Source: Ruegeria intermedia
GTDB taxonomy: Bacteria; Pseudomonadota; Alphaproteobacteria; Rhodobacterales; Rhodobacteraceae
Reading direction: 5' to 3'
DNA length: 64,000 nucleotides
NCBI RefSeq assembly: GCF_900129345.1
Contig: NZ_FQVK01000017.1
Coordinates: 33,442 to 97,441, forward strand
Shown: piece by piece, positions 10,906 through 23,901 of the stretch
How the letters are laid out: each line of letters starts with the position of its first letter
Position numbering within the stretch: the stretch's first letter is position 1
Position numbers and translations under genes: made by a program
The notes under the pieces: generated by a model
What the model was told of the DNA's origin: nothing
Seen by the model: the letters and a program-made list of their open reading frames with translations, nothing else
Database searches by the model: none

Positions 10906-11640
10906 ATGCATCTCGATGTGCAGGATCTGAGGAACTTCTACTATCGCAGCACGTTGGGGCGGGCCGCGCAGGCCGCAATTCGCGGACGGTTGATCGAGCT
11001 GTGGCCCGAAGCCAAGGGCCAGACGGTTGCGGGGTTCGGCTTTGCGGTGCCCTTGCTGCGCCCGTATCTGGCGGATGCGCGGCGTGTCATCGGCTTGATG
11101 CCCGGCCCGCAGGGGGTCATGCCCTGGCCCGCGGGAATGCCCAACGTGTCGGTCCTGACCGAAGAAACCGCTTGGCCCATCGAGACCGGGCATGTGGACA
11201 AGCTGGTGGTGATGCACGGGCTGGAAACCTCGGAACGGCCCAGCCAGTTGCTGGAAGAATGCTGGCGCGTGCTGGGCCCCGGAGGTCGGGCGATTTTCGT
11301 GGTGCCCAACCGGGCCGGGCTGTGGTCGCGGACCGATCGCACGCCGTTCGGGTATGGCCACCCGTACTCGGCGACCCAGCTGGACAAACAGCTGCGGGCC
11401 CACCATTTCCTGCCCGAGAAACATTGCTCGGCCCTCTACATGCCGCCGTCGTTCCGGCGCTTCTGGCTGCGCTCGGGCAGCCTGATCGAGAAAGCCGGCC
11501 AGCGCATTCCGACGATCATGGCCGGCGGGGTGCTGATGGTCGAGGCCGGCAAGCAGGTGTTTCCCCCCAGCGGCAGTGTCACGAAAGACCGTCAGAAGCG
11601 CCCGATCAAGGCGCTGGACGGGCTGTTGAAACCGGCGTGA
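10906..11640 (+). CDS. Class I SAM-dependent methyltransferase
   Basis: 244 residues starting at ATG 10906, 61 bases from the divergent gloB start. The fold-type signature is degenerate: [14 protein letters not shown] stands in for the SAM-binding GxGxG loop. A Methyltransf_11-like post-I core is clear in [11 protein letters not shown] and [18 protein letters not shown], the usual strand-5 LxPGG motif. The C-terminus is basic and proline-rich. The substrate is unknown. Pairing with gloB is conserved in several proteobacteria, but the reason is not established. A longer frame from 10804 would overlap the gloB start and was not used. Confidence 0.75.
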   Translation: MHLDVQDLRNFYYRSTLGRAAQAAIRGRLIELWPEAKGQTVAGFGFAVPLLRPYLADARRVIGLMPGPQGVMPWPAGMPNVSVLTEETAWPIETGHVDKLVVMHGLETSERPSQLLEECWRVLGPGGRAIFVVPNRAGLWSRTDRTPFGYGHPYSATQLDKQLRAHHFLPEKHCSALYMPPSFRRFWLRSGSLIEKAGQRIPTIMAGGVLMVEAGKQVFPPSGSVTKDRQKRPIKALDGLLKPA

Positions 11641-11954
11641 CCGCGTGGGTGCGGCAGGTTGGACGCAGAGGTGAAAAGCTGAGGGAAATCGGCCACAGGA
11701 ATCGCAAAAACCTGCAACCTGGTAACATTTTTCACCGCCCTTGATGGGTTCAAAGGGTCGCAATTGGCGTAAGTGCATGAAATGAAAGGTTTTGTGGATA
11801 AGCCGCCATCCGGCATAACATATTGCTAGGTTGGATTGGCTCTGCTACATCCCCGGTGATTTTGATCCCCGCCCTTCAAGGACGGGGTTTCTTCACGCCC
11901 CCGGGTTGGCTGCTGCCGTGCAAATCCGGGGCCCAAAATATCGGAAGGGTGGAC
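11641..11954 (+). promoter_or_regulatory. Upstream region of the atp operon
   Basis: A 314-base gene-free stretch. A sigma-70-like promoter can be read as TTGTGG (11792-11797), 18-base spacer, TAACAT (11816-11821). Overlapping the -35 is TGTGGATAA (11793-11801), a perfect consensus DnaA box on the reverse strand. In the presumed leader, 11867-11887 forms a hairpin (CCCCG...CGGGG with a three-base loop and one mismatch) followed by TTTCTTC, which looks like an attenuator or a terminator of a short leader RNA. None of this has been tested. Confidence 0.4.
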
Positions 11955-12515
11955 GTGTCCGAACCAGCTTCGATTTCCACGGGCATCGCCAAGCGCTATG
12001 CCACGGCGATCTTCGAGATCGCAAAAGAGAACAATGACCTTGCGGGCCTGGAATCCGGCATCAACGACCTGTCGGAGGCCCTGAGCGAGAGCGCCGAGTT
12101 GCGCGACGTGATTTCCTCGCCGTTGATTTCGCGCGCCGACCAGCAGAAGGCGATCACCGCCGTTGCCGACAAGATGGGGCTGAACCCGATCCTGCGCAAC
12201 ACGCTGGCGCTGATGGCGCAGAAACGCCGGCTGTTCGTGCTGCCGCAGTTGATCAAGGTCCTGCGCGAGATGCTGGCCGAGGAGCGCGGCGAAGTCACCG
12301 CCGAAGTCGTGTCGGCCAAGCCGCTGACCAAGACCCAGCTGGAAAAGCTGTCCAAGACACTGTCCGAGCGCGTGGGCAAGGACGTGACCATCAATGCGAC
12401 CGTCGATGAAAGCCTCATCGGTGGTCTTGTCGTCAAAGTGGGCTCGCAGATGATCGACAGCTCGATCCGCTCCAAGCTCAACTCCCTACAGAATGCAATG
12501 AAAGAGGTCGGATAA
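11955..12515 (+). CDS. atpH: F1F0 ATP synthase subunit delta
   Basis: 186 residues from a GTG at 11955 (reading VSEPAS...), chosen because GGAAGG lies just upstream and the protein then begins like other alphaproteobacterial delta subunits; a GTG six bases earlier is the alternative. The six-helix N-terminal domain includes the family motif AKRYATAIFEIA and the C-terminus has DESLIGGLVVKVGSQMID. Delta (OSCP) forms the peripheral-stalk link between F1 and F0. It is the first gene of the F1 operon, and its TAA abuts the atpA ATG. Confidence 0.93.
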   Translation: MSEPASISTGIAKRYATAIFEIAKENNDLAGLESGINDLSEALSESAELRDVISSPLISRADQQKAITAVADKMGLNPILRNTLALMAQKRRLFVLPQLIKVLREMLAEERGEVTAEVVSAKPLTKTQLEKLSKTLSERVGKDVTINATVDESLIGGLVVKVGSQMIDSSIRSKLNSLQNAMKEVG

Positions 12516-14054
<1,539 letters not shown>

Positions 14055-14066
14055 GGAGACGCGGCG

Positions 14067-16387
<2,321 letters not shown>

Positions 16388-16399
16388 GGAGTATCCCCG

Positions 16400-16810
16400 A
16401 TGGCAAACACGATGCAATTCGACCTCGTCAGCCCGGAGCGGAGCCTTGCTTCGCTTCAGGCCAGCGCGGTCCAGATTCCCGGTGCGGACGGGGATATGAC
16501 GGCGATGCCCGATCATGCCCCCACCATCACCACGCTGCGTCCGGGCATCCTGAAGGTCGAAGCGCCCGAAGGGTCCAGCGAATACCTGGTTACCGGCGGG
16601 TTTGCCCAGATCAACGGAGATGCCCTGTCGGTGCTGGCTGAAAAGGCCATCCCGGTTGACGAAGTGACCCGCACCCATCTGGACGAGCTGATTGCCGAGG
16701 CGCGCGCCTCGCACGAGGCCGCGAAGGAAAACGGCGAACAGACCATTGTCGACGAGGCAGCCAAGCTGCTGGCCGACATGGAAGCGCTGGGAACGCATAT
16801 GAGCCTGTAA
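16400..16810 (+). CDS. atpC: F1F0 ATP synthase subunit epsilon
   Basis: 136 residues. The N-terminal beta-sandwich is clear ([25 protein letters not shown], the conserved Y-VTGGFAQI), followed by a helical C-terminal hairpin that is typically inhibitory in bacterial epsilon. Last gene of the operon; a strong rho-independent terminator begins 26 bases after its stop. Confidence 0.94.
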   Translation: MANTMQFDLVSPERSLASLQASAVQIPGADGDMTAMPDHAPTITTLRPGILKVEAPEGSSEYLVTGGFAQINGDALSVLAEKAIPVDEVTRTHLDELIAEARASHEAAKENGEQTIVDEAAKLLADMEALGTHMSL

Positions 16811-16836
16811 CGGCTGATGTGCTGTCAGAATTGGAA

Positions 16837-16866
16837 ACGGCCCTGCTGTTGCGGGGCCGTTTTTTT
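16837..16866 (+). terminator. Terminator of the atp operon
   Basis: Stem ACGGCCC (16837-16843) pairs with GGGCCGT (16854-16860) around a ten-base loop and is followed by a run of seven T residues. Standard rho-independent form, ending the atpHAGDC transcript. Confidence 0.9.
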
Positions 16867-16921
16867 GTCGTGATTTTGTCAAGGCGCAGGGCTAAGCTGC
16901 GGAAATTCAAGGCAAAGAAGA

Positions 16922-17275
16922 ATGATGAAGAAATTTCTGACCCACCCTATTGGAATTGACCAAGGCGAGACGGTCCTGTTTTCGGAATTCGCCGACGGCG
17001 GCGATATGTGGACAGGCGAGGGGCCGCGCGAGCGCCGCGCCGCCATTCGCTTCAACGAAGCTTTCCGCGCGGCCCCGGTCGTTCAGGTCAGCGTGTCCTT
17101 GTGGGATGTGGATACGTCCTCGGCCCTGCGCGCCGAGTTGTTGGCCGAGAACATAACCCCGCAAGGATTTGACGCTGTGTTTCGCACATGGTCCGACACC
17201 CGCATAGCCCGAATTCGGGTCGCATGGACTGCAACCGGCGAGGTTTCGCACCCGGATGACTGGGACATCTCGTGA
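16922..17275 (+). CDS. H-type lectin domain protein
   Basis: 117 residues, essentially a single H-type lectin domain: core segments TVLFSEFADGG, RFNEAFRAAPVVQVSVSLWDVD and the C-terminal RIARIRVAWTATGEV. The family is a small beta-barrel that forms trimers or hexamers and binds sugars such as N-acetylgalactosamine in snail agglutinin. No signal peptide is seen, so the bacterial protein seems cytosolic unless exported by another route. Its ligand is unknown. It is a free-standing gene between the atp terminator and a terminator shared with prs. Confidence 0.75.
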   Translation: MMKKFLTHPIGIDQGETVLFSEFADGGDMWTGEGPRERRAAIRFNEAFRAAPVVQVSVSLWDVDTSSALRAELLAENITPQGFDAVFRTWSDTRIARIRVAWTATGEVSHPDDWDIS

Positions 17276-17297
17276 CCGGCTTCCCCGGCCAACGAAA

Positions 17298-17329
17298 AAA
17301 GCGAAAACCGGCTGAGCGGTTTTCGCTTT
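17298..17329 (-). terminator. Terminator of prs, possibly bidirectional
   Basis: A perfect 13-base stem (AAAGCGAAAACCG, 17298-17310, with its complement at 17317-17329) around a six-base loop. Read leftward it is followed by six T residues, so it chiefly ends prs; read rightward it has a weaker T tract inside the stem and may also stop the H-type lectin transcript. Confidence 0.88.
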
Positions 17330-17359
17330 GGGCTCGTGAAGGTCCAGGCGGCCGCCCGG

Positions 17360-18379
17360 TCAGTTCGTGTGGTACAGCGTCTCGTAGATCGGGGTCAGGG
17401 TCTTGTCTTCGAAAAGGGACGACACCGAGGTTCCGTTCCAGATGTTCAGGATCGCCTGAGTGAAGATCGGCGCGGTCGGAACCGTGCGTATGTTCTTGGC
17501 GTCCCGGATCTCTTGAGTGGGCTGAATCGTGTCGGTCAGAACCAGCGACTTCATCACCGAGTTCGACACCCGCTCGACGGCGGGGCCGCTCATGACGCCG
17601 TGGGTGATGTAGGAATGCACTTCCTTGGCCCCGTTGTCCATCAGGACCTGGGCCGCCTTGCACAGGGTCCCGGCGGTGTCGCAGATGTCATCCACGATCA
17701 GGCAGATCTTGTCGGTCACGTCGCCGATCACGGTCATCTCGGCCACTTCTCCGGCCTTTTCGCGGCGCTTGTCCACGATCGACAGCGGGGCGTTGATGCG
17801 TTTGGCCAGTTCGCGGGCACGGGCCACGCCGCCCACGTCGGGCGAGACGACCATGATTTCGTCCAGCCGGTCCTTGAACTGGTTCTTCACGTCCAGCGCA
17901 AAGATCGGCGAGGCATAGAGGTTGTCGACGGGGATGTCGAAAAAGCCCTGGATCTGGGCGGCGTGCAGATCCATGGTCAGAACCCGCTCGATCCCGGCGC
18001 CGGTCAGCATGTTGGCGACCAGTTTGGCGCTGATCGGGGTGCGGGCCTTGGTGCGGCGGTCCTGACGGGCGTAGCCGAAATAGGGGATCACGGCGGTGAT
18101 CCGGCTTGCCGACGACCGGCGCAGCGCGTCGGCGATGATCAGCAGCTCCATCAGGTTGTCATTGGCCGGGTTCGAGGTCGGCTGGATGATGAACATGTCC
18201 TCGCCGCGGACGTTTTCGAACACCTCTACGAAGATTTCTCCGTCGTTGAAGCGTTCGACGCGGGCATCGACCAACCCCTGCTCGACGCCGCGGTGCAGGC
18301 TCATGCGGCGGGCAATGGATTCGGCAAGCGGAAGGTTTGCGTTCCCAGCGATAAGCTTGGGTTCGTGACGTGTCGGCAT
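17360..18379 (-). CDS. prs: Ribose-phosphate pyrophosphokinase
   Basis: 339 residues from the ATG at 18377-18379; the frame extends further upstream, but [19 protein letters not shown] is the normal beginning. Visible motifs are the [18 protein letters not shown] metal/ATP site, the [11 protein letters not shown] loop and the PRPP-binding loop [12 protein letters not shown]. The enzyme makes PRPP from ribose 5-phosphate and ATP for purine, pyrimidine, histidine and NAD synthesis. Single-gene unit with its own terminator; divergent from the HCCA isomerase gene. Confidence 0.95.
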   Translation of the reverse strand: MPTRHEPKLIAGNANLPLAESIARRMSLHRGVEQGLVDARVERFNDGEIFVEVFENVRGEDMFIIQPTSNPANDNLMELLIIADALRRSSASRITAVIPYFGYARQDRRTKARTPISAKLVANMLTGAGIERVLTMDLHAAQIQGFFDIPVDNLYASPIFALDVKNQFKDRLDEIMVVSPDVGGVARARELAKRINAPLSIVDKRREKAGEVAEMTVIGDVTDKICLIVDDICDTAGTLCKAAQVLMDNGAKEVHSYITHGVMSGPAVERVSNSVMKSLVLTDTIQPTQEIRDAKNIRTVPTAPIFTQAILNIWNGTSVSSLFEDKTLTPIYETLYHTN

Positions 18380-18486
18380 CGGCTGAGGTCCCCGGGCAGC
18401 AGTGGCAATGTGACAGATTCGTGATGTTGACACCGCTTAGCATGGCCTTAACGTCACGCAAAGATAACAGGGGGGAGAAACTGCAC

Positions 18487-19089
18487 ATGGCCGACATTGA
18501 CTACTTTTTTGCGACACTGTCGCCCTATTCCTACCTGGCCGGACTGCGGTTGGAGGAAATCGCGGCCAGGCACGGCGCCACCATCGCCTACAAGCCGGTC
18601 GACATCATTGCGCTGTTCGGGCGCACCGGCGGCGTGCCCCCCAAGGACCGCCACCCGTCGCGCATCGAATACCGGGCGCAGGAACTGGTGCGTCAGGCCA
18701 GGAAGACGGGCTTGCCGTTCAACCTGCAACCTGCACATTGGCCGACCAACGCGGCGCCGTCCTCATACGCCATCATCGCGGCCATTCAGGATGGGTCGGG
18801 TGATGTGGGCAAACTGTGCCATTCCTTTCTGCGCGCCTGCTGGGCCGAGGACAAGGACATCGCGCAGGACGACGTGATCCGCGACTGTCTGGCCGGGGCG
18901 GGCTTTGATCCGGCGCTGGCCGACAGCGGACTGCTGGTCGGGGCCGAGACCTATGCCGCCAACCTCGAAGAGGCGGTGGAGCGCGGCGTATTCGGCGCGC
19001 CCTTCTACATCACGCAAGACGACCAAAGGTTCTGGGGGCAGGACCGGCTTGAGGATCTGGACGCGCATCTGGCGACGCTCAAGGCATGA
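18487..19089 (+). CDS. 2-hydroxychromene-2-carboxylate isomerase family protein (DsbA-like fold)
   Basis: 200 residues from ATG 18487. The N-terminus DYFFATLSPYSYLAGLRLEEI has the serine-containing SPYSYL active-site pattern of kappa-class GST/HCCA isomerases in place of the DsbA CxxC. The C-terminal GVFGAPFYI supplies the cis-proline loop, and RFWGQDRLEDL completes the family pattern. Characterised members isomerise HCCA in naphthalene degradation with glutathione, but no other naphthalene genes are present, so the substrate is open. Its stop overlaps the next gene by ATGA. Confidence 0.8.
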   Translation: MADIDYFFATLSPYSYLAGLRLEEIAARHGATIAYKPVDIIALFGRTGGVPPKDRHPSRIEYRAQELVRQARKTGLPFNLQPAHWPTNAAPSSYAIIAAIQDGSGDVGKLCHSFLRACWAEDKDIAQDDVIRDCLAGAGFDPALADSGLLVGAETYAANLEEAVERGVFGAPFYITQDDQRFWGQDRLEDLDAHLATLKA

Positions 19090-19898
19090 CCGTGGCCAAG
19101 GCCGTGCTGCCACCCGTCCATGTCCGCACTCTGGGCGCGGGCGCCCGCAAGGTGCTGGCGCTGCATTGCTCGATCGCGCATTCCGGTGCCTGGTCCGGTC
19201 TGGCCACTGCCTTGGGCGATCAGGCCACGCTGATCGCCCCCGACATGCTGTCACACGGGCGCAGCCCGGATTGGGACGGGCAGAGGGATTTCTTCGACCT
19301 GACCACAGCCCTGTCGCGGGCGCAGCTGAGCGAACCGATGGACGTGATCGGGCACAGTTTCGGCGCGATGGTCGCGCTGCGGCTGGCCATCGAATACCCT
19401 GCACTGGTACGCAGCGCAGCTCTGATTGAACCCGTGTTCTTTGCTGTCGCCCACCAGGACGCCCCCGAGCTTGCGGCGCAGCACCTGACCGAGTCTCAGC
19501 CCTACCGGGACGCCCTAGCCGAAGGCGACGCGCCCCGGGCCGCCCGTCTGTTCAACCGCATGTGGGGCACGACCGACCGTAGCCCGCGCTGGCCGGACCT
19601 GCCGGAGCGAACCCGAAATGCGATGATCCGGGGTGTTGGCGTGGTCGGCGCGGTCGAGGGGCCGCTGTTCCGCGACACCACCGGCCTGCTGGCCCCGACG
19701 GCCATGGCGCGGGCGGACATGCCGATCCTGCTGCTGCATGGATCGGCCTCGCACCCGATCATGGCCGTGGTCAATGCCGGGCTGCGCGCCCGCCTGCCCA
19801 TTGCGCGGCAGGGCGTTGTCGAGGGGGCAGGGCACATGCTGCCCATCTCGCACCCGGATGAGACGGCCGCGCAGATTGGGGCGTTCTGGCGCGCCTAG
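19086..19898 (+). CDS. Alpha/beta-fold hydrolase
   Basis: 270 residues. The nucleophile elbow is GHSFGAM and the acid and histidine are likely in LLLHGSASHP and GAGHMLPISHP near the C-terminus, giving a complete Ser-Asp-His set. The oxyanion region LALHCSIAHSGAW near the N-terminus also fits. The substrate is unknown; coupling by ATGA to the isomerase suggests they act on the same small molecule. Its stop is shared with the convergent threonine aldolase gene through CTAG at 19895-19898. Confidence 0.8.
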   Translation: MTVAKAVLPPVHVRTLGAGARKVLALHCSIAHSGAWSGLATALGDQATLIAPDMLSHGRSPDWDGQRDFFDLTTALSRAQLSEPMDVIGHSFGAMVALRLAIEYPALVRSAALIEPVFFAVAHQDAPELAAQHLTESQPYRDALAEGDAPRAARLFNRMWGTTDRSPRWPDLPERTRNAMIRGVGVVGAVEGPLFRDTTGLLAPTAMARADMPILLLHGSASHPIMAVVNAGLRARLPIARQGVVEGAGHMLPISHPDETAAQIGAFWRA

Positions 19899-20929
19899 AG
19901 CAGGGCCAGGAAGCGGTCGACTTCCTCGGTCGGAGTCGACCAGTCACAGACCAACCGGCAGGCCAGCATCTCGTCCTCGTCCGGGCCATCCAGCGGGTCG
20001 CCCCACAGGTGATAGACCGCACCGGCCGCGTGCAGCCGCTTATGCAGGCTGCGGGGAAAGCTGGCAAAGATGATATTGGCCTGGGGCTCATGCAGGAACT
20101 GCGCCCCGGCAGCCCGCAGCCCATCGGCCAGACGCGCGCAATTGGCGTTGGCCTGACGGGCCGAACGCAGCCACAGATCATCGCGCAGATAGGCCGCCAT
20201 CTGGGCGGACAGGTACCGGTGCTTTGAAAACAGATGCGCCCCGCGCTTGCGGCGCAACTCGAACTCCCAGGCCTTGCTTTCATCGAAGAAGATCACCGCT
20301 TCGACCCCCATCAGCCCGTTCTTGGTGCCGCCAAAACTGACCGCATCCAAGCCCGCCTTCCACGTCATCTCGGCCGGGGAACAATTCAGCGCGACCAGCG
20401 CATTGGTGAACCGCGCGCCATCCATGTGGACGGGCAGGCCGAACGCCTTGGCGACCCCGCACAGTGCCTGCAGTTCGGCCAGCGAATAGACCGAGCCCCG
20501 CTCGGTCACCTGCGTGATCGACACCGGACCGCGTTGTGGCCCATGCACGCCGCGGGTCTCTTCAGCGGCGATGGTACGGCGCAGTGCATCCGGCTGCATC
20601 TTGTCGCCACCGGGAACCAGCGTCAGCTTGGCGCCGGTGTAGAATTCGGGCGCGTTGCACTCGTCCTCGTGAATATGCGCGACGGGCGAGCAGAATATGG
20701 TCTCCCACGGCTGCGACAGGGTTGCCAGAGCCAGCGAGTTTGCCGCCGTTCCGGTCGCCACCAGATAGACCGCCGCTCCGGGCGCCTCGAATATGCCCCG
20801 GATCCGGTCGCGCACTTCGTTCATCAGGTCATCGGCGCCATAGGCCATCTGATAGCCCTGATTGGCCTCGGCCAGCGCGGTCAGAACCTCGGGGTGAACG
20901 GGCCCGGAATTGTCAGAGGCGAAATGCAT
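19895..20929 (-). CDS. Low-specificity L-threonine aldolase
   Basis: 344 residues from the ATG at 20927-20929; an upstream extension of the frame overlaps the ycgN-like gene and is not credible. The fold-type I PLP enzyme begins HFASDNSGPVHPEV and carries the Schiff-base lysine in VSFGGTKNG. The family reversibly cleaves threonine or allo-threonine to glycine and acetaldehyde. It is the last gene of a leftward cluster ribF-ycgN-threonine aldolase linked by overlapping start and stop codons. Confidence 0.9.
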   Translation of the reverse strand: MHFASDNSGPVHPEVLTALAEANQGYQMAYGADDLMNEVRDRIRGIFEAPGAAVYLVATGTAANSLALATLSQPWETIFCSPVAHIHEDECNAPEFYTGAKLTLVPGGDKMQPDALRRTIAAEETRGVHGPQRGPVSITQVTERGSVYSLAELQALCGVAKAFGLPVHMDGARFTNALVALNCSPAEMTWKAGLDAVSFGGTKNGLMGVEAVIFFDESKAWEFELRRKRGAHLFSKHRYLSAQMAAYLRDDLWLRSARQANANCARLADGLRAAGAQFLHEPQANIIFASFPRSLHKRLHAAGAVYHLWGDPLDGPDEDEMLACRLVCDWSTPTEEVDRFLALL

Positions 20930-21402
20930 CAGGTTGGCTCCTCGATAATGTGATCTTCCCACTCTTCCTCGGGGGTCTCGAATTCGGAAACGGTAAGCCC
21001 CTGAACCGAAACGCCGGCGGCGTGGACGCTGTCGGGCGACCCTGACAACAACGGGTGCCAATCGTACAGGGGCTTGCTTTCCCACAACAGACGGTAGGCG
21101 CAGGTCTGCGGCAACCAGTAGGCGTGTTCGTGAATGTTGTCCGGGCGCATGACGATGCATTCCGGCACGAACTGGTGGCGGATGTCATACTGGGTGCAGC
21201 GGCAGGTCGCGTCATCCAGCAGCCGGCAGGCGACACGGGTCAGGGCAACCTCGCCACTGTCCTCGTCTTCCAGCTTGTTCAGGCAGCATTTGCCGCAGCC
21301 GTCGCACAGGGCTTCCCATTCGCGCGGGTTCATCTTCTGCAATGGCTTGCGCTCCCAGAAACGCGGGGCCAACCCGGCGCGGTCGATCGGATCCTTGCTC
21401 AT
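20929..21402 (-). CDS. ycgN: YcgN family cysteine-cluster protein (UPF0260)
   Basis: 157 residues. The cysteine-rich core has CDGCGKCCLNKL, then CRLLDDATCRCTQY and the tail CAYRLLWE, the conserved spacing of the UPF0260/Fe-S-binding zinc-ribbon-like family. Biochemical function is not established; metal or Fe-S binding is inferred from the cysteines. TGATG joins its stop to the threonine aldolase start, and its start overlaps the ribF stop by ATGA. Confidence 0.85.
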   Translation of the reverse strand: MSKDPIDRAGLAPRFWERKPLQKMNPREWEALCDGCGKCCLNKLEDEDSGEVALTRVACRLLDDATCRCTQYDIRHQFVPECIVMRPDNIHEHAYWLPQTCAYRLLWESKPLYDWHPLLSGSPDSVHAAGVSVQGLTVSEFETPEEEWEDHIIEEPT

Positions 21403-22331
21403 GTCGCGGCCAGGATCTTGCGCGCGCTATCGCAGTCTTCGGTCATCTGGGCGATCAGAGCATCGAGGCCGTCAAAGGTCATCTCGGGGCGCAGGAATTC
21501 GACCAGGCCCACCGAGAGGGTCGCGCCGTAAAGATCGCCTGAGAAGTCGAACAGGAAGGTTTCGATATTCGGCACCTCGCCATGGAACATCGGCCGCACC
21601 CCGACCGAGGCCGCACCGTGATAGCTGCCGGCATGCGGGCCATCCAGCACGTCGACCAGAACCGCGTAGACGCCGAATTTCGGCGGGTGGATCCCTTCGA
21701 TCGACATATTGGCCGTGGGAAAGCCCAATTCGCGGCCGCGCTGTTCGCCGCCGATCACCTCGCCCTCGATCCGGTGCCAGTGGCCCAGCATGGCCGCCGC
21801 GTCCCGTGGGCGGCCGTCGCTCAGGGCTTGCCGGATCGCGGTGGACGAGACCACATGATCGGATTGCTGCATCAATGGGGCGATGGTGACGCCGAACCCC
21901 ATCTGCTGGCCGAACTGCACCATGTCCTGCGCAGTGCCGCTGCGGCCCTTGCCGAAACAGAAATCGGCCCCGATCACGACATGGGCCAGACCCAAACCTT
22001 TGCAGATCACGTTGCGGGCGAATTCCTCGGGCGTCAGCCCGGCAAGCGCGGCGTTGAACGGCAGTTCGTACAGTTTCTGCACGCCCAGCTTCTCCAGCCG
22101 ATGCGCGCGCGCATTGCCGCGCATCAGACGAAAGGGCGGGGCATCGGGGGCGAAATATTCGCGCGGGTGTGGCTCGAAGGTCAGAACGCCCAAGGGCGCA
22201 TCGGGACATGCCTTCCGGGCCAGATCGATCACCGACTGGTGGCCAATATGAACGCCATCGAAATTCCCGATCGCGGCGCTGGCGCCGCGGTCCTCTGGAT
22301 CGACATACTTGTAGTCCCGGATGATCTGCAT
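21399..22331 (-). CDS. ribF: Bifunctional riboflavin kinase/FAD synthetase
   Basis: 310 residues. The N-terminal FAD synthetase domain has IGNFDGVHIGHQSV, the nucleotidyltransferase H-x-G-H motif, and SSTAIRQALSDG. The C-terminal riboflavin kinase domain has GRELGFPTANM and the metal/flavin loop near VYAVLVDV. It turns riboflavin into FMN and FAD in the cytosol. First gene of the leftward cluster with ycgN and threonine aldolase. Confidence 0.95.
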   Translation of the reverse strand: MQIIRDYKYVDPEDRGASAAIGNFDGVHIGHQSVIDLARKACPDAPLGVLTFEPHPREYFAPDAPPFRLMRGNARAHRLEKLGVQKLYELPFNAALAGLTPEEFARNVICKGLGLAHVVIGADFCFGKGRSGTAQDMVQFGQQMGFGVTIAPLMQQSDHVVSSTAIRQALSDGRPRDAAAMLGHWHRIEGEVIGGEQRGRELGFPTANMSIEGIHPPKFGVYAVLVDVLDGPHAGSYHGAASVGVRPMFHGEVPNIETFLFDFSGDLYGATLSVGLVEFLRPEMTFDGLDALIAQMTEDCDSARKILAAT

Positions 22332-22411
22332 GTGGCTTGCCTAGCGGGACTGCCCCCCGGGTTCAAGCGGCAGTTCCCAGGCGGGGCTTGGCTGGCCGAT
22401 AAAACCTGCCG

Positions 22412-22855
22412 TCAGTCGAACTTGCGCGAGGGGGCCAGAACCATGGCCTCGCCCACCAGAACCTTCTTGCCATCGACCGAGCAATGGCAATCCAGCTTGA
22501 CCCGGCGCTTGGCAAAGTCGATGTCGATCACCTTGACCTCTGCATAGACCATGTCACCGGGGCGGACCGGCGCCAGGAACTTCAGCGACTGACCCATGTA
22601 GACCGTCCCATGGCCCGGAAGCTGTTCGCCGATCACAGCCGAGATCAGACCAGCTGTCAGCATCCCGTGGGCGATGCGCCCCTCGAAAATCGTATCGCGG
22701 GCATAGTCGTCATCCAGATGCACCGGATTCCGGTCGGTCGAGACCTGGGCGAACATCTCGATGTCTTCATCCGTCACCACTTTGCGCAGGTGCCGGGTCA
22801 TGCCCATTTCGATGTCTTCGATACAGATCGTTCCGCGCGGAAGATTGTCCAACAT
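22412..22855 (-). CDS. MaoC family dehydratase
   Basis: 147 residues from the ATG at 22853-22855, which has GAGGG upstream; an ATG 18 bases earlier has no ribosome-binding site. It is a single hot-dog domain with the hydratase 2 motif in STDRNPVHLDDDYARDTIFEGRIAHGML, giving the catalytic Asp and His. Members hydrate enoyl-CoA esters, for example (R)-specific hydration for polyhydroxyalkanoate supply. The substrate is not evident, and the gene stands alone. Confidence 0.85.
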   Translation of the reverse strand: MLDNLPRGTICIEDIEMGMTRHLRKVVTDEDIEMFAQVSTDRNPVHLDDDYARDTIFEGRIAHGMLTAGLISAVIGEQLPGHGTVYMGQSLKFLAPVRPGDMVYAEVKVIDIDFAKRRVKLDCHCSVDGKKVLVGEAMVLAPSRKFD

Positions 22856-22956
22856 GTCGCCCTCACTTTGCATTGGCTGGGCAACAAAAAATCACCGACA
22901 GCCACAAGTTGGCAACTTTATTACTTCGCAGTTGCAGAAAATCAAGCTTTTTCTGA

Positions 22957-23832
22957 CTATCTCAGGCGGCCGATCGTGTAAGTCGGGTTGATTTTTTCTT
23001 TTTCAATGTAGTCATTTAGCGCATCGTGGTCTGGTTGATGGGTTGTTTTTGTTTCCGCCGCCGCCAGCCCGCCGCTGATGAAAAGGGAATCAATGCCCTC
23101 ACCCATGGCGCCCGCGATATCGGTATGCGGCCCGTCGCCGATCGCCAGGATCTCGTCGTCTGATATGTCCACTCCGAGCGCGCGAAGGCGGCGCCGTGCC
23201 AGATCGTAGATTGGCGGATGCGGTTTGCCGAAATAAAGGCTTTCGCCACCCATTTCGGTATAAAGCTTGGCCAGCGCACCGGCGCACCATTCCCGCACCT
23301 CACCCCGGTCGACGACGATGTCGGGGTTGGCGCACAACAGCTTCAGGCCTTTCTGCTTGGCATACAGGAAGTCCGGGCGGTTCACGGCCGGGTCGGCCAT
23401 CGGATCGAACGGTCCGCAGCAGACGATCCCCTCGGCCTCGTCCAGCGGCACACGTTCGATGTGGATCGGGTGGTCCAGAATTTTCAGCGGCTCGAAAAAG
23501 CCCGCGTCCCGGTCCCATTCGCCCATGAAATAGACTTTTTCGCCAACCGCACCGCGAAACATTGCCGAGCGCGCGGAATCGCCGCTGGTCGCGATCGTGT
23601 CGTACGCATCCGAAGGAACGTTGAAGTGTTTCAATTGCTCGGCGACGCCGGCTCGTGGTTTCGGTGAATTGGTCACCAAAACCACCCTTCCCCCATTGCC
23701 GCGGTAGGCTTTCAACGCGTCGACGGCCTCGGGGAAGGCGGTGATGCCATTGTGCACGCATCCCCACAGGTCCACAAAAAGGGCTTTGTAGCGGTCGGAT
23801 ACCGCGTCGAGAGCGGGGATGATCTGGGTCAT
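22957..23832 (-). CDS. TIGR01459-type HAD-IIA hydrolase
   Basis: 291 residues. HAD motif I is LFVDLWGCVHNG, with the nucleophile aspartate retained but the usual general-acid DxD position replaced by Trp. Motif II is LVTNSPKPR and motif IV is AIGDGPHTDIAGAMGEGID. This divergent motif I is characteristic of the TIGR01459 family in alphaproteobacteria, related to NagD-like phosphatases. The physiological substrate is unknown. The last few codons are AT-rich compared with the gene body. Confidence 0.85.
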   Translation of the reverse strand: MTQIIPALDAVSDRYKALFVDLWGCVHNGITAFPEAVDALKAYRGNGGRVVLVTNSPKPRAGVAEQLKHFNVPSDAYDTIATSGDSARSAMFRGAVGEKVYFMGEWDRDAGFFEPLKILDHPIHIERVPLDEAEGIVCCGPFDPMADPAVNRPDFLYAKQKGLKLLCANPDIVVDRGEVREWCAGALAKLYTEMGGESLYFGKPHPPIYDLARRRLRALGVDISDDEILAIGDGPHTDIAGAMGEGIDSLFISGGLAAAETKTTHQPDHDALNDYIEKEKINPTYTIGRLR

Positions 23833-23901
23833 GATTGTCTCTTTTGGCTTGGGCCTCGCATCAACCCAAGCCTATGGCAGAGCCGGACCGAATTTGCCAG
23901 A

